Shown here: piece by piece, positions 49,001 through 57,221 of the stretch
Layout: every line of letters starts with the position of its first letter
Position numbering within the stretch: the first letter of the stretch is position 1
Origin: Anolis sagrei
Lineage: Eukaryota; Chordata; Lepidosauria; Squamata; Anolidae
DNA length: 64,000 bases
Direction: 5' to 3'
Assembly: GCF_037176765.1 (NCBI RefSeq)
Contig: NC_090023.1
Location: forward strand, 215,572,506-215,636,505
Position numbers and translations under genes: made by a program
The notes under the pieces: generated by a model
The model's database searches: none
What the model was told of the DNA's origin: nothing
The model's input: the letters and a program-made list of their open reading frames with translations, nothing else

Positions 49001-49635
49001 GTGAGGGGATTGGGCCTTGCAAGCGGCGAGGGGCTTTGCGCGAGGCCAGGCTTTCATGATGGGCAGCGCGAGGTAGGTAAGTTGCACTGTGCCGCCTCCC
49101 TTGCCCGGCCCGCACGATGGTCCAGCCCTCCAACGGTCTGAGGGTCAGTAATCTGGCCCCCTGTTGAAAACGTTTGGGGACACCTGGTCTACATTATGGA
49201 AGGGCAGGAGGATTGTTAGGTAGGGGCCATTTTCTCATATTTGTGAGAACCTATAATCTTCCAGATGCCACTGAATTCCATTTCCCGTCTGCTCTAGTCA
49301 TCTTGGCCAAAGATAAAGACATTAGGGGCTGGTGGTTTTCATCCCTGGTACTTTGCAATCAATTGTATTTTTGTAACATCTCTACCTTTTAACCAGCTTG
49401 CTCCAGCCTGGTGATCCTGATGCATTTTCAGTTGCCTGTTGTTGGCGGAGCGCCAGCCAAACCAGAGCATCCAGACGCAGGACGAAATCATAAGTGCCCC
49501 CAGAAATGTAAGGACATTGCGACTCAGCAAGCTGTGCTGATGCATCTCAGCAAGGAGCACAGCACTCCCCACAAAAGTCAACAGTGCGAGATAGAGCAGG
49601 GACAGCAGGGAACTAGATTGTGTAGTGGATGCCAT
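39926..49635 (-). CDS. Otopetrin-family proton channel (gene span, six coding exons, complete)
   Basis: Otopetrins are plasma-membrane proton-selective channels with about 12 membrane helices, used in otoconia formation and sour sensing (family knowledge). Exons 49386-49635, 46860-46996, 46300-46358, 44955-45082, 42097-43019 and 39926-40099 total 1671 bp: 556 residues plus TGA. All borders are GT-AG and all phases fit. Family landmarks in order: hydrophobic helices from residue 8, HAGAxWL-like HQAGASWLKGGLSLF (about 75-90), FGLMHTLATN (exon 4), AAYLHPFNIEFSLF and MLYIIWKNTG (exon 5), QNLFITEALY, RKILQNISILL, and the C-terminal FYGFTLWAIV, GIFYRMHSVASLFEVYC. Length is typical and I see no disabling change. 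Orthology to OTOP1, 2 or 3 is unresolved; human copies are on chr4 and chr17, not beside PDZD7. A 1.38 kb hAT (intron 1) and a SPIN-type hAT (intron 3) lie inside the gene. Confidence 0.95.
40120..40745 (-). mobile_element. L2/CR1-like LINE 3' end in otopetrin intron 5
   Basis: The minus strand encodes [20 protein letters not shown] and APSLTSFCKNLKTWWFHQAF, the C-terminus of a non-LTR reverse transcriptase. A 3' UTR follows, ending CTGCTCTGAGTCCCCTCAGG, then AAATAAAG. This ties the short GGGACTCAGAGC-type repeats across the window to this LINE's tail. Confidence 0.82.
41463..41632. mobile_element. Nested-palindrome MITE
   Basis: CACTGCCATATAATGAAGTT, GTCTACACTGCATTATATGG-CAG and TGTTATATCGCAGTGCAGAT form stacked inverted units. 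Family resemblance to 12769-12899. It lies in otopetrin intron 5. Confidence 0.6.
42097..43019 (-). CDS. Otopetrin coding exon 5 (large central exon)
   Basis: About 308 residues. It opens GSSSTNSCICITSL, then AAYLHPFNIEFSLFSST and MLYIIWKNTG. Further helices follow (LSGAFVGLILGALAI, LLGSSCGPLMVSIFSLVAIF), then QNLFITEALY, a hydrophilic Asp/Gln-rich loop, and RRKILQNISILLIFYNIS. Acceptor CCCTCCAG, donor TCG|GTGAGT in phase 0. The first part of the exon has no Met, so simple ORF calling starts it too late. Confidence 0.94.
43243..43530 (+). mobile_element. tRNA-derived squamate SINE, plus orientation
   Basis: Head GGTGGTGCAACATTTAAACT, B box GGCAGTTCAAAGCC, then GGTTGGGGTGAGCTCCCGCT and CATGCAAGTATGAGTAGATC. 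Reverse orientation to the other copies. An L2-like tail follows to about 43700. Confidence 0.8.
44300..44465 (+). mobile_element. 5S-rRNA-derived SINE fragment after a CR1 tail
   Basis: CR1 tail GGTCTCTTCCAACTCTACC (44285-44303) runs into the 5S-like TTGGATGGGAGCCTGCCAAC. Then come CAAGTATTGTGGGCTAC, CAATTGGCAAATCC and GGATTCCTTGCATAAGAAAT. It lies in otopetrin intron 4. Confidence 0.72.
44495..44621. mobile_element. Short hAT MITE in otopetrin intron 4
   Basis: Termini CAGTGATTCTTAACCTG and CAGGTTCAGAACCACTG. TGTAGTC occurs on both sides. The inner arms CTCCCAGAAATCCCAGG and GATTTCTGAGAGTTGAAGG also fold. Sister copy at 60822-60956. Confidence 0.85.
44955..45082 (-). CDS. Otopetrin coding exon 4
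   Basis: It encodes FGLMHTLATNVLLWMNVVLD and ESMKQLEEFYDAQKGESSQI, then PH. The FGLMHTLATN motif is diagnostic of the family. Acceptor ATTTCTAG|G, donor CATG|GTACAA, phase 1. Confidence 0.94.
45558..46287. mobile_element. SPIN-type hAT element in otopetrin intron 3
   Basis: Ends CAGCATTTCTCAACCTGGAG and AAAGGTTGAGAACCACTG. GAATAGTC is duplicated exactly at 45550-45557 and 46288-46295. The right 170 bp (GATTCATAGCAGTAGCAAAA, AATAATGTTATGGTTGAGGG, CACCACAACATGAGGAACTG) is the SPIN signature known from several tetrapods. About 480 bp of unrelated sequence is inserted in its middle. Confidence 0.92.
46300..46358 (-). CDS. Otopetrin coding exon 3 (59 bp)
   Basis: It encodes VSLLLFSAKICIQEHQHIN and two bases of Arg. 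Acceptor TCCTTACAG, donor AACAG|GTAGGA. A SPIN-type element sits 12 bp into the following intron. The exon is too short for ORF calling but is required to keep frame between exons 2 and 4. Confidence 0.9.
46380..46540 (-). mobile_element. tRNA-derived (MIR/Sauria-type) SINE in otopetrin intron 2
   Basis: CCAAATTCACCCAGTGGGTT, TTGTTGAGTGAGGATTTAAA and CTCAAACCAATACACCATGC are the reverse complement of a tRNA-SINE head and core. A similar copy lies at 47080-47175. Confidence 0.65.
46860..46996 (-). CDS. Otopetrin coding exon 2
   Basis: It encodes GGLSLFALATLVLDCLSLGY, then YELQHCASML, and FPVVQAVFTIIQ: the family's second and third helices. Acceptor CATGACAG, donor CAG|GTGAGA in phase 0. Confidence 0.93.
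47080..47175 (-). mobile_element. tRNA-derived (MIR/Sauria-type) SINE fragment in otopetrin intron 1
   Basis: ACCCAAAGTCACCAGTGGAC, CCATGGCTGAGTGGAGATTT and CTCCAGACCACTACACTAC, the same antisense layout as 46380-46540. Confidence 0.65.
47808..49186. mobile_element. 1.38 kb hAT element with GC-rich flanks and MITE array, otopetrin intron 1
   Basis: Termini CAGGGGTCCCCAAACT and ACGTTTGGGGACACCTG. GTCTACAT is duplicated exactly at 47800-47807 and 49187-49194. The outer thirds are CpG-rich (GGCCCGCGGGCC and similar). The centre, about 48400-48905, is an inverted/tandem array. Same terminus family as 5021-5373. It ends 200 bp from otopetrin exon 1. Confidence 0.93.
48400..48905. repeat. Tandem/inverted array of a MITE-like unit inside the hAT
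   Basis: CACTGCCATATATTCCAGTT and CAAAGCAGATATGGTGGGAT recur at about 160 bp spacing three times. They alternate with the inverted copy AGGCAGAAAATCCCACCACC. The 225-residue plus-strand open frame here is a by-product of the repeat. Confidence 0.85.
49386..49635 (-). CDS. Otopetrin coding exon 1
   Basis: The chosen start is the ATG at 49635-49633 (MASTTQSSSLLSLLYLALLT), just ahead of the first membrane helix; +4 is G but -3 is C. A possible acceptor (CTTCTACAG) puts the exon's 5' border at 49686, so 49636-49686 would be 5' UTR. It ends ASWLK plus one base before GGTAGAG. An upstream in-frame Met at 49767 would precede that acceptor and is less likely. Confidence 0.88.
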
Positions 49636-49686
49636 GGGTGGGTGATTTCTCTTCTTTGTGACACTGGAATGTGGCAGGATGAAGTT

Positions 49687-50700
49687 CTGTAGAAGAGCAT
49701 GATGGTCAAGACCAGAGAACAGAAGATTAGGGAGGGACACACACATTTTGCAACTGGTTAAATCCATATCACATATTGTACATATCTTCTCACAATCTGC
49801 TTTCTCTTACACACACTGTGTCACACACAGGCTCATAATAGTGTGGGAGGAAATTACATATCCTTCTTGCTATTTCAATGTAGTTTGCATTCAAGTAATT
49901 TTGGGCATATGGTGACTTTTGGCAAACCTATCACGGGGTTTCTTTCAACAGGACTACATCTTTCACAACAACTAAAGGCAGAAGCAGTTTAATACAGTAG
50001 AACTAATAATAATAATATACTTTATTTATATTCTGCTGTATCTCTTCAAGGGAACTCAGAGCAGATTACACATATGTAGGCAAACATTCAGCGTATTTTA
50101 TACAGTAACAACAATGACATACAATACAAAGGCAAAGGTTTCCCTTCCATCTCAGATGTCTGAAGGCAATGTTTAACTCTGACCATGGGGAGGTGCTCTT
50201 TTTCCATTTTTCCATGCCAAGGAGCCTGTTGTCTGTAGAGTCTCCTGGTTGTGTTTGCCGGCATGGCTGCATGGGCGTCTTTTACCAAGGCGGTATCCAT
50301 TGATCTATTCACATTGCACATTTTTGAAATGCTAGGTTGGCAGAAGCTATGTTTGGGGAACATTAGAAACCCAAATTGCAATAAAAGTAGTAATTCCATA
50401 TTATTTATGCAGGCTGAGTCCCACACACTATCACAAAAATTTGGAACCATTAAACAGACCTCCAACTTCTGTATAAAGCCCTCTAAAGAAGGGGAGTCCA
50501 ATACTTTCTGACAAAGTCAATACCACTGTTGGACAGCTCTTAGAGTCAAGAATGTCTTCCTAATGTTTGGGCAGAATATCCTTTCTTGAAATTTGAATCA
50601 CTGGTTTATGCTTGATTATTTCAAGGAGCAGAAAACAAGTCTTGTATGTAACATCCTTTCAGGCACTTAAATATGGCTCTTGCATCACTTGATCACTAAT
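49687..50700. other. Upstream flank of otopetrin, no gene recognised
   Basis: It holds an L2-like LINE tail (50010-50110) and a shortened tRNA-SINE on the minus strand (50126-50345, CATTGATCTATTCACATTGC). A decayed CR1-like stretch lies at 50460-50680 (ATGTCTTCCTAATGTTTGGG). The otopetrin promoter should be in or above this interval but has no obvious signature. Confidence 0.45.
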
Positions 50701-50719
50701 ACAACTATAATCGCTAATA

Positions 50720-51046
50720 CAGTAGTCTCGCTTATCCAACATGGGCTGGCAGAACATTGGATAAGCAAAAATGTTGGATAATGAGGAGGGATTAAGGGAA
50801 AGCCTATTAAATGTCAAAATACATTATGATTTTACAAATTAAGCACCAAAACATCATGTTCTACAACAAACCAGCAAAAAAGCAGTTCAATACATGGTAA
50901 CGTTATGTAGTAGTTACTATATTTACTAATTTAGCATCAAAACATCGCAATGTATTGAAACAGCAATAGATCCGGGTGAGAGGCAGACTCCATTGGATAA
51001 TACAGAATGTTGGATGAGCCAAGTTTGGATAAGCGAGACTCTACTA
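50720..51046. mobile_element. Pogo/Tigger-like MITE
   Basis: The ends CAGTAGTCTCGCTTATCCAA and TTGGATAAGCGAGACTCTAC are inverted. TA precedes the left end; the right end has decayed. In the opposite orientation to 34295-34616. Confidence 0.85.
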
Positions 51047-51097
51047 TTTATCAGTGATATAATGCTTTAATATTAACTCTCATAATGAAACCTGGGA

Positions 51098-51312
51098 TAT
51101 CTCTAAACTGTAATATTAATGCAGTTTGGAATCATTTTAATACCATGTCTCAATGTTACGGAATATTGGAATCTTCAGTTTGGTGAGGCACCAGAAGTCT
51201 TTGGCAGAGGTCAGTAGAGCTTATAAAACTACAACTCTCCCAATTTAATAGTATTAGGCATGATAATTAAACTGGTGTCAAACTGCATGAATTTTATAAT
51301 GTAGGTGCCCCT
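51098..51312. mobile_element. Foldback MITE (related to 39104-39303)
   Basis: Left GTAATATTAATGCAGTTTGG and right CAAACTGCATGAATTTTATA pair with mismatches. The inside has TTTGGTGAGGCACCAGAAG and AAACTACAACTCTCCC. Confidence 0.65.
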
Positions 51313-51319
51313 CTGGATC

Positions 51320-52370
51320 CCTGATTTCCTCCTGCCCAGAGCTTGTTAAAATCATTTTTTGCTTTACAATTCACAAAACTGGCCATGCTGGCTGGAGGCA
51401 TTCTATGAGCCACTGTCCTAAAAAGAGAATTTGTCTAAGGTTCCCAGCCTTTTTCTCCTTGCAAGACCTCACTCACCTGGTATTGTCAAGTTGCTGAGAC
51501 CCCAAATCTTGTCTTCCACTCCTGCTAAGAGGTAGCTGTGGCAGAAATCTGAAGGACTGGCAGGATGAGGCATTAATATACCTCCAGTGATGCTCCCAGG
51601 AGGTCTGCTGGGAACCACTCCCGTTCGCATAAGCAGGGGCAGGGAAATCAAGATTTCCAAATCTGCCCTTTCTCTCTTTGCTCTATGCTTGTTTTTCAAA
51701 TGCCTTATTACAAGGTACAGACCACAACAGAAGAGTCTTTAGAAGCATTCTTCCCAGCACAGCATCAGAAAAAAGAAGCACACTTGTTTTATATTTCAGA
51801 AAATGAAAGGTATTTTGATGCTCCGTAAAGCAGATAAAGTAAGGGAATAATTCCCTAGAGTGACACATCCCAAGAAAAAATAAACGTAATCTAGGGAAAC
51901 ATATTTTATTCATTTCTAAAATAAAAAATAACATTTTCAGAAAGATCTTTCTCCAATACACTATTTATAATTGCACAATCACATTTGAACTATAAAATCA
52001 ATAAAAATGACTAAGCCAAAGTACTGAGTTGCAATAAAAACATTATTTTAAACTTGATTCAACGTGGTATTTTCAAAATGAATACTGCAAAACCTTTGTA
52101 TAGTTGTTTCACAGGATTTGGCAGGGTTTACTTTCAGGTTCATTTGTACAGAATGGCAGCTTAACCAAACGTTTCATTAATTCAGACTTTCTCATTTAGA
52201 CATATAATGAAAGCTTACTTTTTGCTACATAAGGGCTTAATACATGCACTTGAGTGGTAGTGTTTCAGAAAAGCATAGAAAGTAATGTGAGTTTTCCTGA
52301 ACAGCCAGAAAAGGACGAACTACTGTAATACATGTTTTAGAATTAAATGTGGTTTAATTTGTAATTCCCA
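51320..52370. other. Unassigned stretch, no gene or clear repeat
   Basis: An open frame on the minus strand (51469-51699) ends at a good donor, ACCAG|GTGAGT. It lies upstream of otopetrin and could be a 5' exon, but its phase does not fit coding exon 1. Otherwise AT-rich with nothing recognised. Confidence 0.35.
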
Positions 52371-52378
52371 AAATATAG

Positions 52379-52491
52379 GGTGTGTGTGTGTGTATGTGTA
52401 CGTGTATATATGTGTGTGTATGTGTGTGTTTGTGTGTGTGTGTGTGGATATATATATATATACACACACACATACATACATACATACATAC
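52379..52491. repeat. Compound microsatellite
   Basis: (GT)n with interruptions, then (TA)n, (CA)n and (CATA)n in succession, immediately before the mariner-like MITE. Confidence 0.9.
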
Positions 52492-52492
52492 A

Positions 52493-53512
52493 CAGGCAAT
52501 CCACAAGTTGTGAACAAGATAAGTTCTGTAAGTTTGTTCTTAAGTTGAATTTGTTTGTATGTTGGAACAGGTACATTTTAAAATGCAACTCCACCCATCT
52601 ATATAAATAAAAATGTAATGTTCGTTTGTGGGATTAACAGAACTCAAAAACCACGGGACGAATTGACACCAAATTTGGACACAAGACACCTAACAACCCA
52701 ATGTATGTTCTTCACTCAAAAAAATTGAATTTGTCATTTGGGAGTTGTAGTTGCTGGGATTTATAGTTCACCTACAATCCAAGAGCATTCTGAACCCCAC
52801 CAATGGAATTGCACCAAACTTGGCACACAGTTCTTCCATGACCAACAGAAAATACTGGAAGGGTTTGGTGGGCGGTGTCCTTCGGTTTTGGAGTTGTAGT
52901 TCACCTACATCCAGAGATCACTGTGGACTCAAACGATGGAGGTGGACCAAACTCTACACGAATACTCAATATGCCCAAATGTGAACAAATGTGTGGAGTT
53001 TGGGAGTTGTAGTTGCAGGGATTTATAGTTCAGCTACACTCACAGAGCATTCTGAACCCCACCAACGATAGAATTGGGCTAAACCTCCCATATAGAACCC
53101 CCATGTCGGCCACAGCAACGCATGACAGGGGATGGCTAGTGTGTGTGTGTGTGTGTTTGTGTGCACGTGCCTGTGTGTGTGTGTGTAGAGAGAGCGAGCT
53201 TTGGATAACATAGGGGTTAACACTACTGTGGTGTTTGTTTTGCTGTCTATGACCCTGTTCAGAAGATTTCACACCACTTTCTGACCCTGTGATAATCAGA
53301 TTTTGAAAACTTTTGGGTTGTCATAGAACCCAGGATTGGTGATAAAGCTTCAGTGGAGACACCTTTTCCCCATGATAACTCTTCCAGGAGTGAATTTCAC
53401 TTCTGAGGGGTAGATTTCTCTCACTTCATATTGTCCCACTCCTGTTCTTAACTATGAAACATTGGTAAGTCAGATGAATAATTGGTAAGTCAGGTAACTC
53501 AGGGATTGCCTG
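52493..53512. mobile_element. Mariner-like MITE interrupted by a Helitron
   Basis: The left end CAGGCAATCCACAAGTTGTG and right end AACTCAGGGATTGCCTG are inverted; TA follows at 53513-53514. The body resumes after 53190 with GCTTTGGATAACATAGGGGT. It lines up with 32014-32366 and 35380-36295. Confidence 0.8.
52598..53139 (+). mobile_element. Helitron-like non-autonomous element
   Basis: Begins TCTATATAAATAAAAATGTA after A (52597) and ends GACAGGGGATGGCTAG before T (53140). The hairpin region GGCCACAGCAACGCATGAC is near the 3' end. The interior holds two or three degenerate copies of a TTTGGGAGTTGTAGTT module. A (GT)n tract adjoins it at 53140-53190. Confidence 0.87.
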
Positions 53513-54084
53513 TACATTGCTTCTTGTTTATTTCACATACACACAAAAGCTTTGTACAGTATTACCTTCATGTGACACACATACAAACTGCAGTTGACAC
53601 ACTAATGTGTCATGACACACAGTTTGGAGAGCTCTATACAGTTTTACAAGGGATCTAGTATATGAGGCCATTGGGTTGCTGTGAATTTTCCAGGCTGTAT
53701 GGCCATGTTCCAGAAGCATTCTCTCCTGACATTTCACTCACATCTATGGCAGGCATCCTCAGAGGTTGTGAGGTATATTGGAAACTAAGCAAGGGAGCTT
53801 TCTATAGGGGACCATTCTATATTCAAGCATATTTCCTTCAAGAGTTTTTCCCTTGAATCTTTTGGCTCATATAGACCCATAGGCTCTGTGTGACCTCCAA
53901 AGAATGCACAACATGCTTGTAAAGAACCAGTGAAACACGTTCGTCAAGTTTCCTTGAATTTAACCCCTATTCTAGCCAGATTCTAAACCCGTGTATTCTG
54001 CAACCAAGATGGTACAGTAGCCTCACCCATACACAGGACTGTGCCTTTTAAGGATGTAGAAGCCCTAAAGGCACCAGATCCTGT

Positions 54085-54595
54085 TTGATATGAGGAGCTA
54101 AGCAGGATCAGTCCTTGTTAGTACTTGGATGGGAGACCAATATCAGGTACTGTAAGGCACTCTGCACATGTTCAGAGGCACAGCAATAATCTCATACAAC
54201 CAACCCAGGGCTCTGTAAAAATAAAAGCCCCTCTGTTGTGGAAAGCCCTCCCCAGGGATATTAGATCAACCCCCTCCCTCTTTACCTTCCGGAAAAAAAG
54301 TGAAAACGTGGCTATTTGAATAAGCCTTCGGAATCTAATGCAACAGTCAAACACAGTATTAGACAAAAGTGAACATCAGAATGGCTCAGACGACAATTTA
54401 TGGATAATGAGACTAACAATGAAGGCATTGGTTTGATAGGTTTTTAAAGGTTTTATTGAATGTATTTTTAATTCTCTTAATGGTATATTGTTAGGCATCG
54501 AATGGCTGCCTGGTTGTAAGCTGCCTTGAATCACCTTCAGGTTCGAGAAAGGCGGGATAGAAATATCATAAATAAATAAATAAATAAATGTGAGC
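54085..54595 (+). mobile_element. 5S-SINE head joined to an L2/CR1-like LINE 3' end
   Basis: GAGCTAAGCAGGATCAGTCC, TTAGTACTTGGATGGGAGAC and CAGGTACTGTAAGGCA are clear 5S rRNA sequence. From about 54170 it reads APLLWKALPRDIRSTPSLFT and FRKKSENVAI. The LINE tail follows, GTAAGCTGCCTTGAATCACC, ending (AATA)n near 54590. Confidence 0.75.
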
Positions 54596-54600
54596 ATACG

Positions 54601-54930
54601 TAGGTAAAGGTAAAGGTTCTCCCCTGACATCAAGTCTAGTCATGTTCGACTCATGGGGTGGGGCTCATCACCATTTCTAAACCGAAGAGCTGGCGTTATC
54701 CATAGACACCTCCAAGGTCATATGGCTGGCATGACTGCATGGAGCGCCGTTACCTTCCTGCAGAAGTGGGACCTATTGATCTACTCACATTTGAATTTTT
54801 GATTTGCTAGGTTGGCAGATGCTGGGCCTAACATCGGGAGGTCACCATGCTCCCTGGATTCGAATCGCTGATCTTTTGGTCAAGAAGTACAGCGGCTCAG
54901 CGGTTTAACCAGCTGCATCACCAAGGGCTA
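54601..54930 (-). mobile_element. tRNA-derived squamate SINE
   Basis: Near full length. The minus strand starts TGATGCAGCTGGTTAAACCG, with B box GCGATTCGAATCC. The body matches 5865-6192. Confidence 0.88.
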
Positions 54931-54982
54931 CTTGTATACATAGTAAAGGTTTCCCCTTGACATTAAGTCTAGTTGTGTCCAA

Positions 54983-56402
54983 TAGGGCTGGGCAATTCGT
55001 TTCGTTAATTCGTTAATTCGTTAAATATTCGTTATTTTTTGAATCACGAAACGATTACAAAACTTTTCTTTTAACCTGGAAGTGTTTTTAAATATCGAAA
55101 CGGCAGGCGCCCAAAAATTTTGTATTTCCGTCCATTTCGGAAATACGTAAGATGGCCGCCTGCCGATGCTTGCTGGGAGCTCTGCCGGCTGAGCAAGCGA
55201 GGGAGAGGGCGAGCGAGAGGGGCGAGCGAGCAGCGACGGTGAGAGCCATTCAGCTGTGAAACTCTCTGCCCCAGAGGGAGTGCGGTGGAGACTATTTGAA
55301 ACAGAGGCTGGATGGCCATCTGTCAGGGAAGGGCTTGGTGGGCCATTGACCTTCAGTTTTGGAGTTGTAGTTCACCTACATCCAGAGACCACTACAGACT
55401 CAAACAATGATGGATCTGGACCACACTTGGCCAGCGAGAGGGGCGAGCGAACGGAGAGCGAGAGGGGCGAGCGAGCGGGGAGCCGAGCGAGAGGGGCGAG
55501 CGAGCGGCGAGCGAGAGTGGCGAGAGAGCGGAGAGCGAGAGGGGCAAGAGAGCGGCGAGCCGAGCGAGAGGGGCAAGTGAGCGGAGAGCGAGAGGGGTGA
55601 GCGAGCGGAGAGCGAGAAGGGCGAGTGAGCGGAGAGCGAGAGGGGCGAGCGAGCGGCGAGCCGAGCGAGAGGGGCGAGTGAGCGGAGAGGGAGAGGGGCG
55701 AGTGAGCGGAGAGCGAGAGGGGTGAGCGAGCGGAGAGCGAGAGGGGCGAGTGAGCGGAGAGCGAGAGGGGCGAGTGAGTGGAGAGCGAGAGGGGCGAGTG
55801 AGCGGAGAGCGAGAGGGGCGAGTGAGCGGAGAGCGAGAGGGGTGAGCGAGCGGAGAGCGAGAGGGGCGGGCGAGCGGAGAGCGAGAGGGACTCAAACAAT
55901 GATGGATCTGGACCACACTTGGCAAAAGCACTCAATATACACCCAAATATGAACACAGATGGAGTTTGCGGGAAATAGACCTTGACATTTGGGAGTTTTA
56001 TTTACGGGGATTTATGGTTCACCTGCAATCAAAGAGTGTTCTGAACCCCACAAGCGGCGAGCGAGAGGGGCGAGCGAGCGGCGAGCGAGCGGCGAGCGAG
56101 AGGGCCCGCCAGAGTGAGTGCCTGCCTTCCTTCCTTAATAATAATTTAAATTTAATAATAATAATTTTAATTTCTCCTTCCTATTCTACTAAATTAATAA
56201 TTAAATTTAAAAAATATTTTAAAAATATTGAAAAAAAAAGGGCGCCATCTTTACAAAATGTTTTGTAAATATTTACGAAATTTCGTAAATACCGAAATTT
56301 TTGGGGGGAAAATTTTGTAATTATTTTAAATAACGAAACAAAAAAACACCCCAATTACAAAACGATTACAAAACCAAATTTTTGCGTTGTTACCCAGGCC
56401 TA
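54983..56402. mobile_element. 1.42 kb hAT element carrying a large GC-rich minisatellite
   Basis: Terminal inverted repeats TAGGGCTGGGCAA and, at the right, TTACCCAGGCCTA. GTGTCCAA is duplicated exactly at 54975-54982 and 56403-56410. Near the ends are repeated AATTCGTTAATTCG and ACGATTACAAAAC motifs. The core is a GAGCGAGAGGGGCGAG array flanked by fragments of the TTTTGGAGTTGTAGTTCACC module. Confidence 0.92.
55190..55890. repeat. GAGCGAGAGGGGCGAGTGAGCG minisatellite
   Basis: A unit of about 24 bp with shorter variants repeats roughly 25 times, between about 55190-55260 and 55431-55890. A short restart lies at 56055-56105. Strong purine/pyrimidine bias (G/A on plus). It produces the 179-194 residue Ser/Pro/Leu open frames on the minus strand, which are not genes. 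Confidence 0.9.
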
Positions 56403-56654
56403 GTGTCCAACTATGGAGGGTGGTGCTCATCTCCTTTCTAAGCCAAAGAGCCGGCGTTGTCCACAGACAAGGAGGGGGCCAACCTTGTATACATATTTAT
56501 AAATATGTATGCTTGTATACATACATGCATATAAATATTTATGTTTTTGTTCATATGTATGTATGTTTATATTTATTTACATATAAATAAATAAATTTAC
56601 ATATAAACAAACATGTTTATTTATATTTATTTTTACATATATTTATCATAATGT

Positions 56655-57060
56655 AATGCAATATAATACTACTACTATTATTATTAACTTTATTTGTACC
56701 CCGCTAGTATCTCCCAAAGGACTCAATGCGGCTTACAAAGGCCAAGGCCTCAAAACACAACATAAGAATACAAAACCTAAAGCAAATTAAAAACAATTAA
56801 AGCAGTATTAAACATCAAGCAATAAACAATACACCAAGACACAATAAAACTGGGCCGGGCCAGAGTAATGGGTACAGAATTAAAAGTGCTGATGTGACAG
56901 GTGGTATGTAAGGATTATAGGGTAAGTGCAGTGTGCAGCAATCTTAATTCTAATAAAGTGCTTCTGGGACTTGTTATTGGAGTTTTCCTATTCTGGAAAG
57001 ACACATCAGAACAGCCAGGTCTTCAAGTTCTTTCTAAAGACTGCCAATGTAGGGGCCTGT
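56655..57060 (-). mobile_element. L2/CR1-like LINE 3' end, decayed
   Basis: The tail GTACCCCGCTAGTATCTCCC with AAGGACTCAATGCGGCTTAC, through to CAGGTCTTCAAGTTCTTTCT, matches the 40120-40745 element in the same order. Confidence 0.7.
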
Positions 57061-57221
57061 CTATAATTATATATTTATATTACATGTAACATTATTAATA
57101 ATATTACAATATTATATTTAAAACTGATATTGTACTATGCTAATAACATAATATATTGTATATCTTGTAAGCTGCTCTGAGTCCCCTTCGGGGTGAGAAG
57201 GGTGGCATATAAATGTCGTAA

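Larger units (their letters stand above)
54938..56488 (-). mobile_element. tRNA-derived SINE split by an hAT
   Basis: The SINE body up to 54982 (GACATTAAGTCTAGTTGTGT) continues at 56403 (GTGTCCAACTATGGAGGGTG, then CTTTCTAAGCCAAAGAGCCG). The 54983-56402 element sits in between. Confidence 0.88.

Noticed and set aside
48382-49059. 225-residue plus-strand open frame with repeated CHIFQFKADMVGFSALIF
   Set aside because: It is the tandem MITE-like array within the hAT in otopetrin intron 1.
51469-51699. Possible upstream coding exon of the otopetrin gene
   Set aside because: It ends at a good donor, but joining it to exon 1 at the 49686 acceptor shifts frame into a stop. It might still be a non-coding exon.
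13848-53800. Matching segments at 13848-13925 and 53676-53805 (GCATTCTCTCCTGACATTTC type) as a conserved regulatory element
   Set aside because: Two inverted copies in one window, both amid repeats, point to a dispersed repeat of unknown class rather than a conserved element.
55372-55956. Minus-strand open frames of 179-194 residues rich in Ser, Pro, Leu and Arg
   Set aside because: They are translations of the GAGCGAGAGGGGCGAG minisatellite inside an hAT; several frames are open for the same reason.
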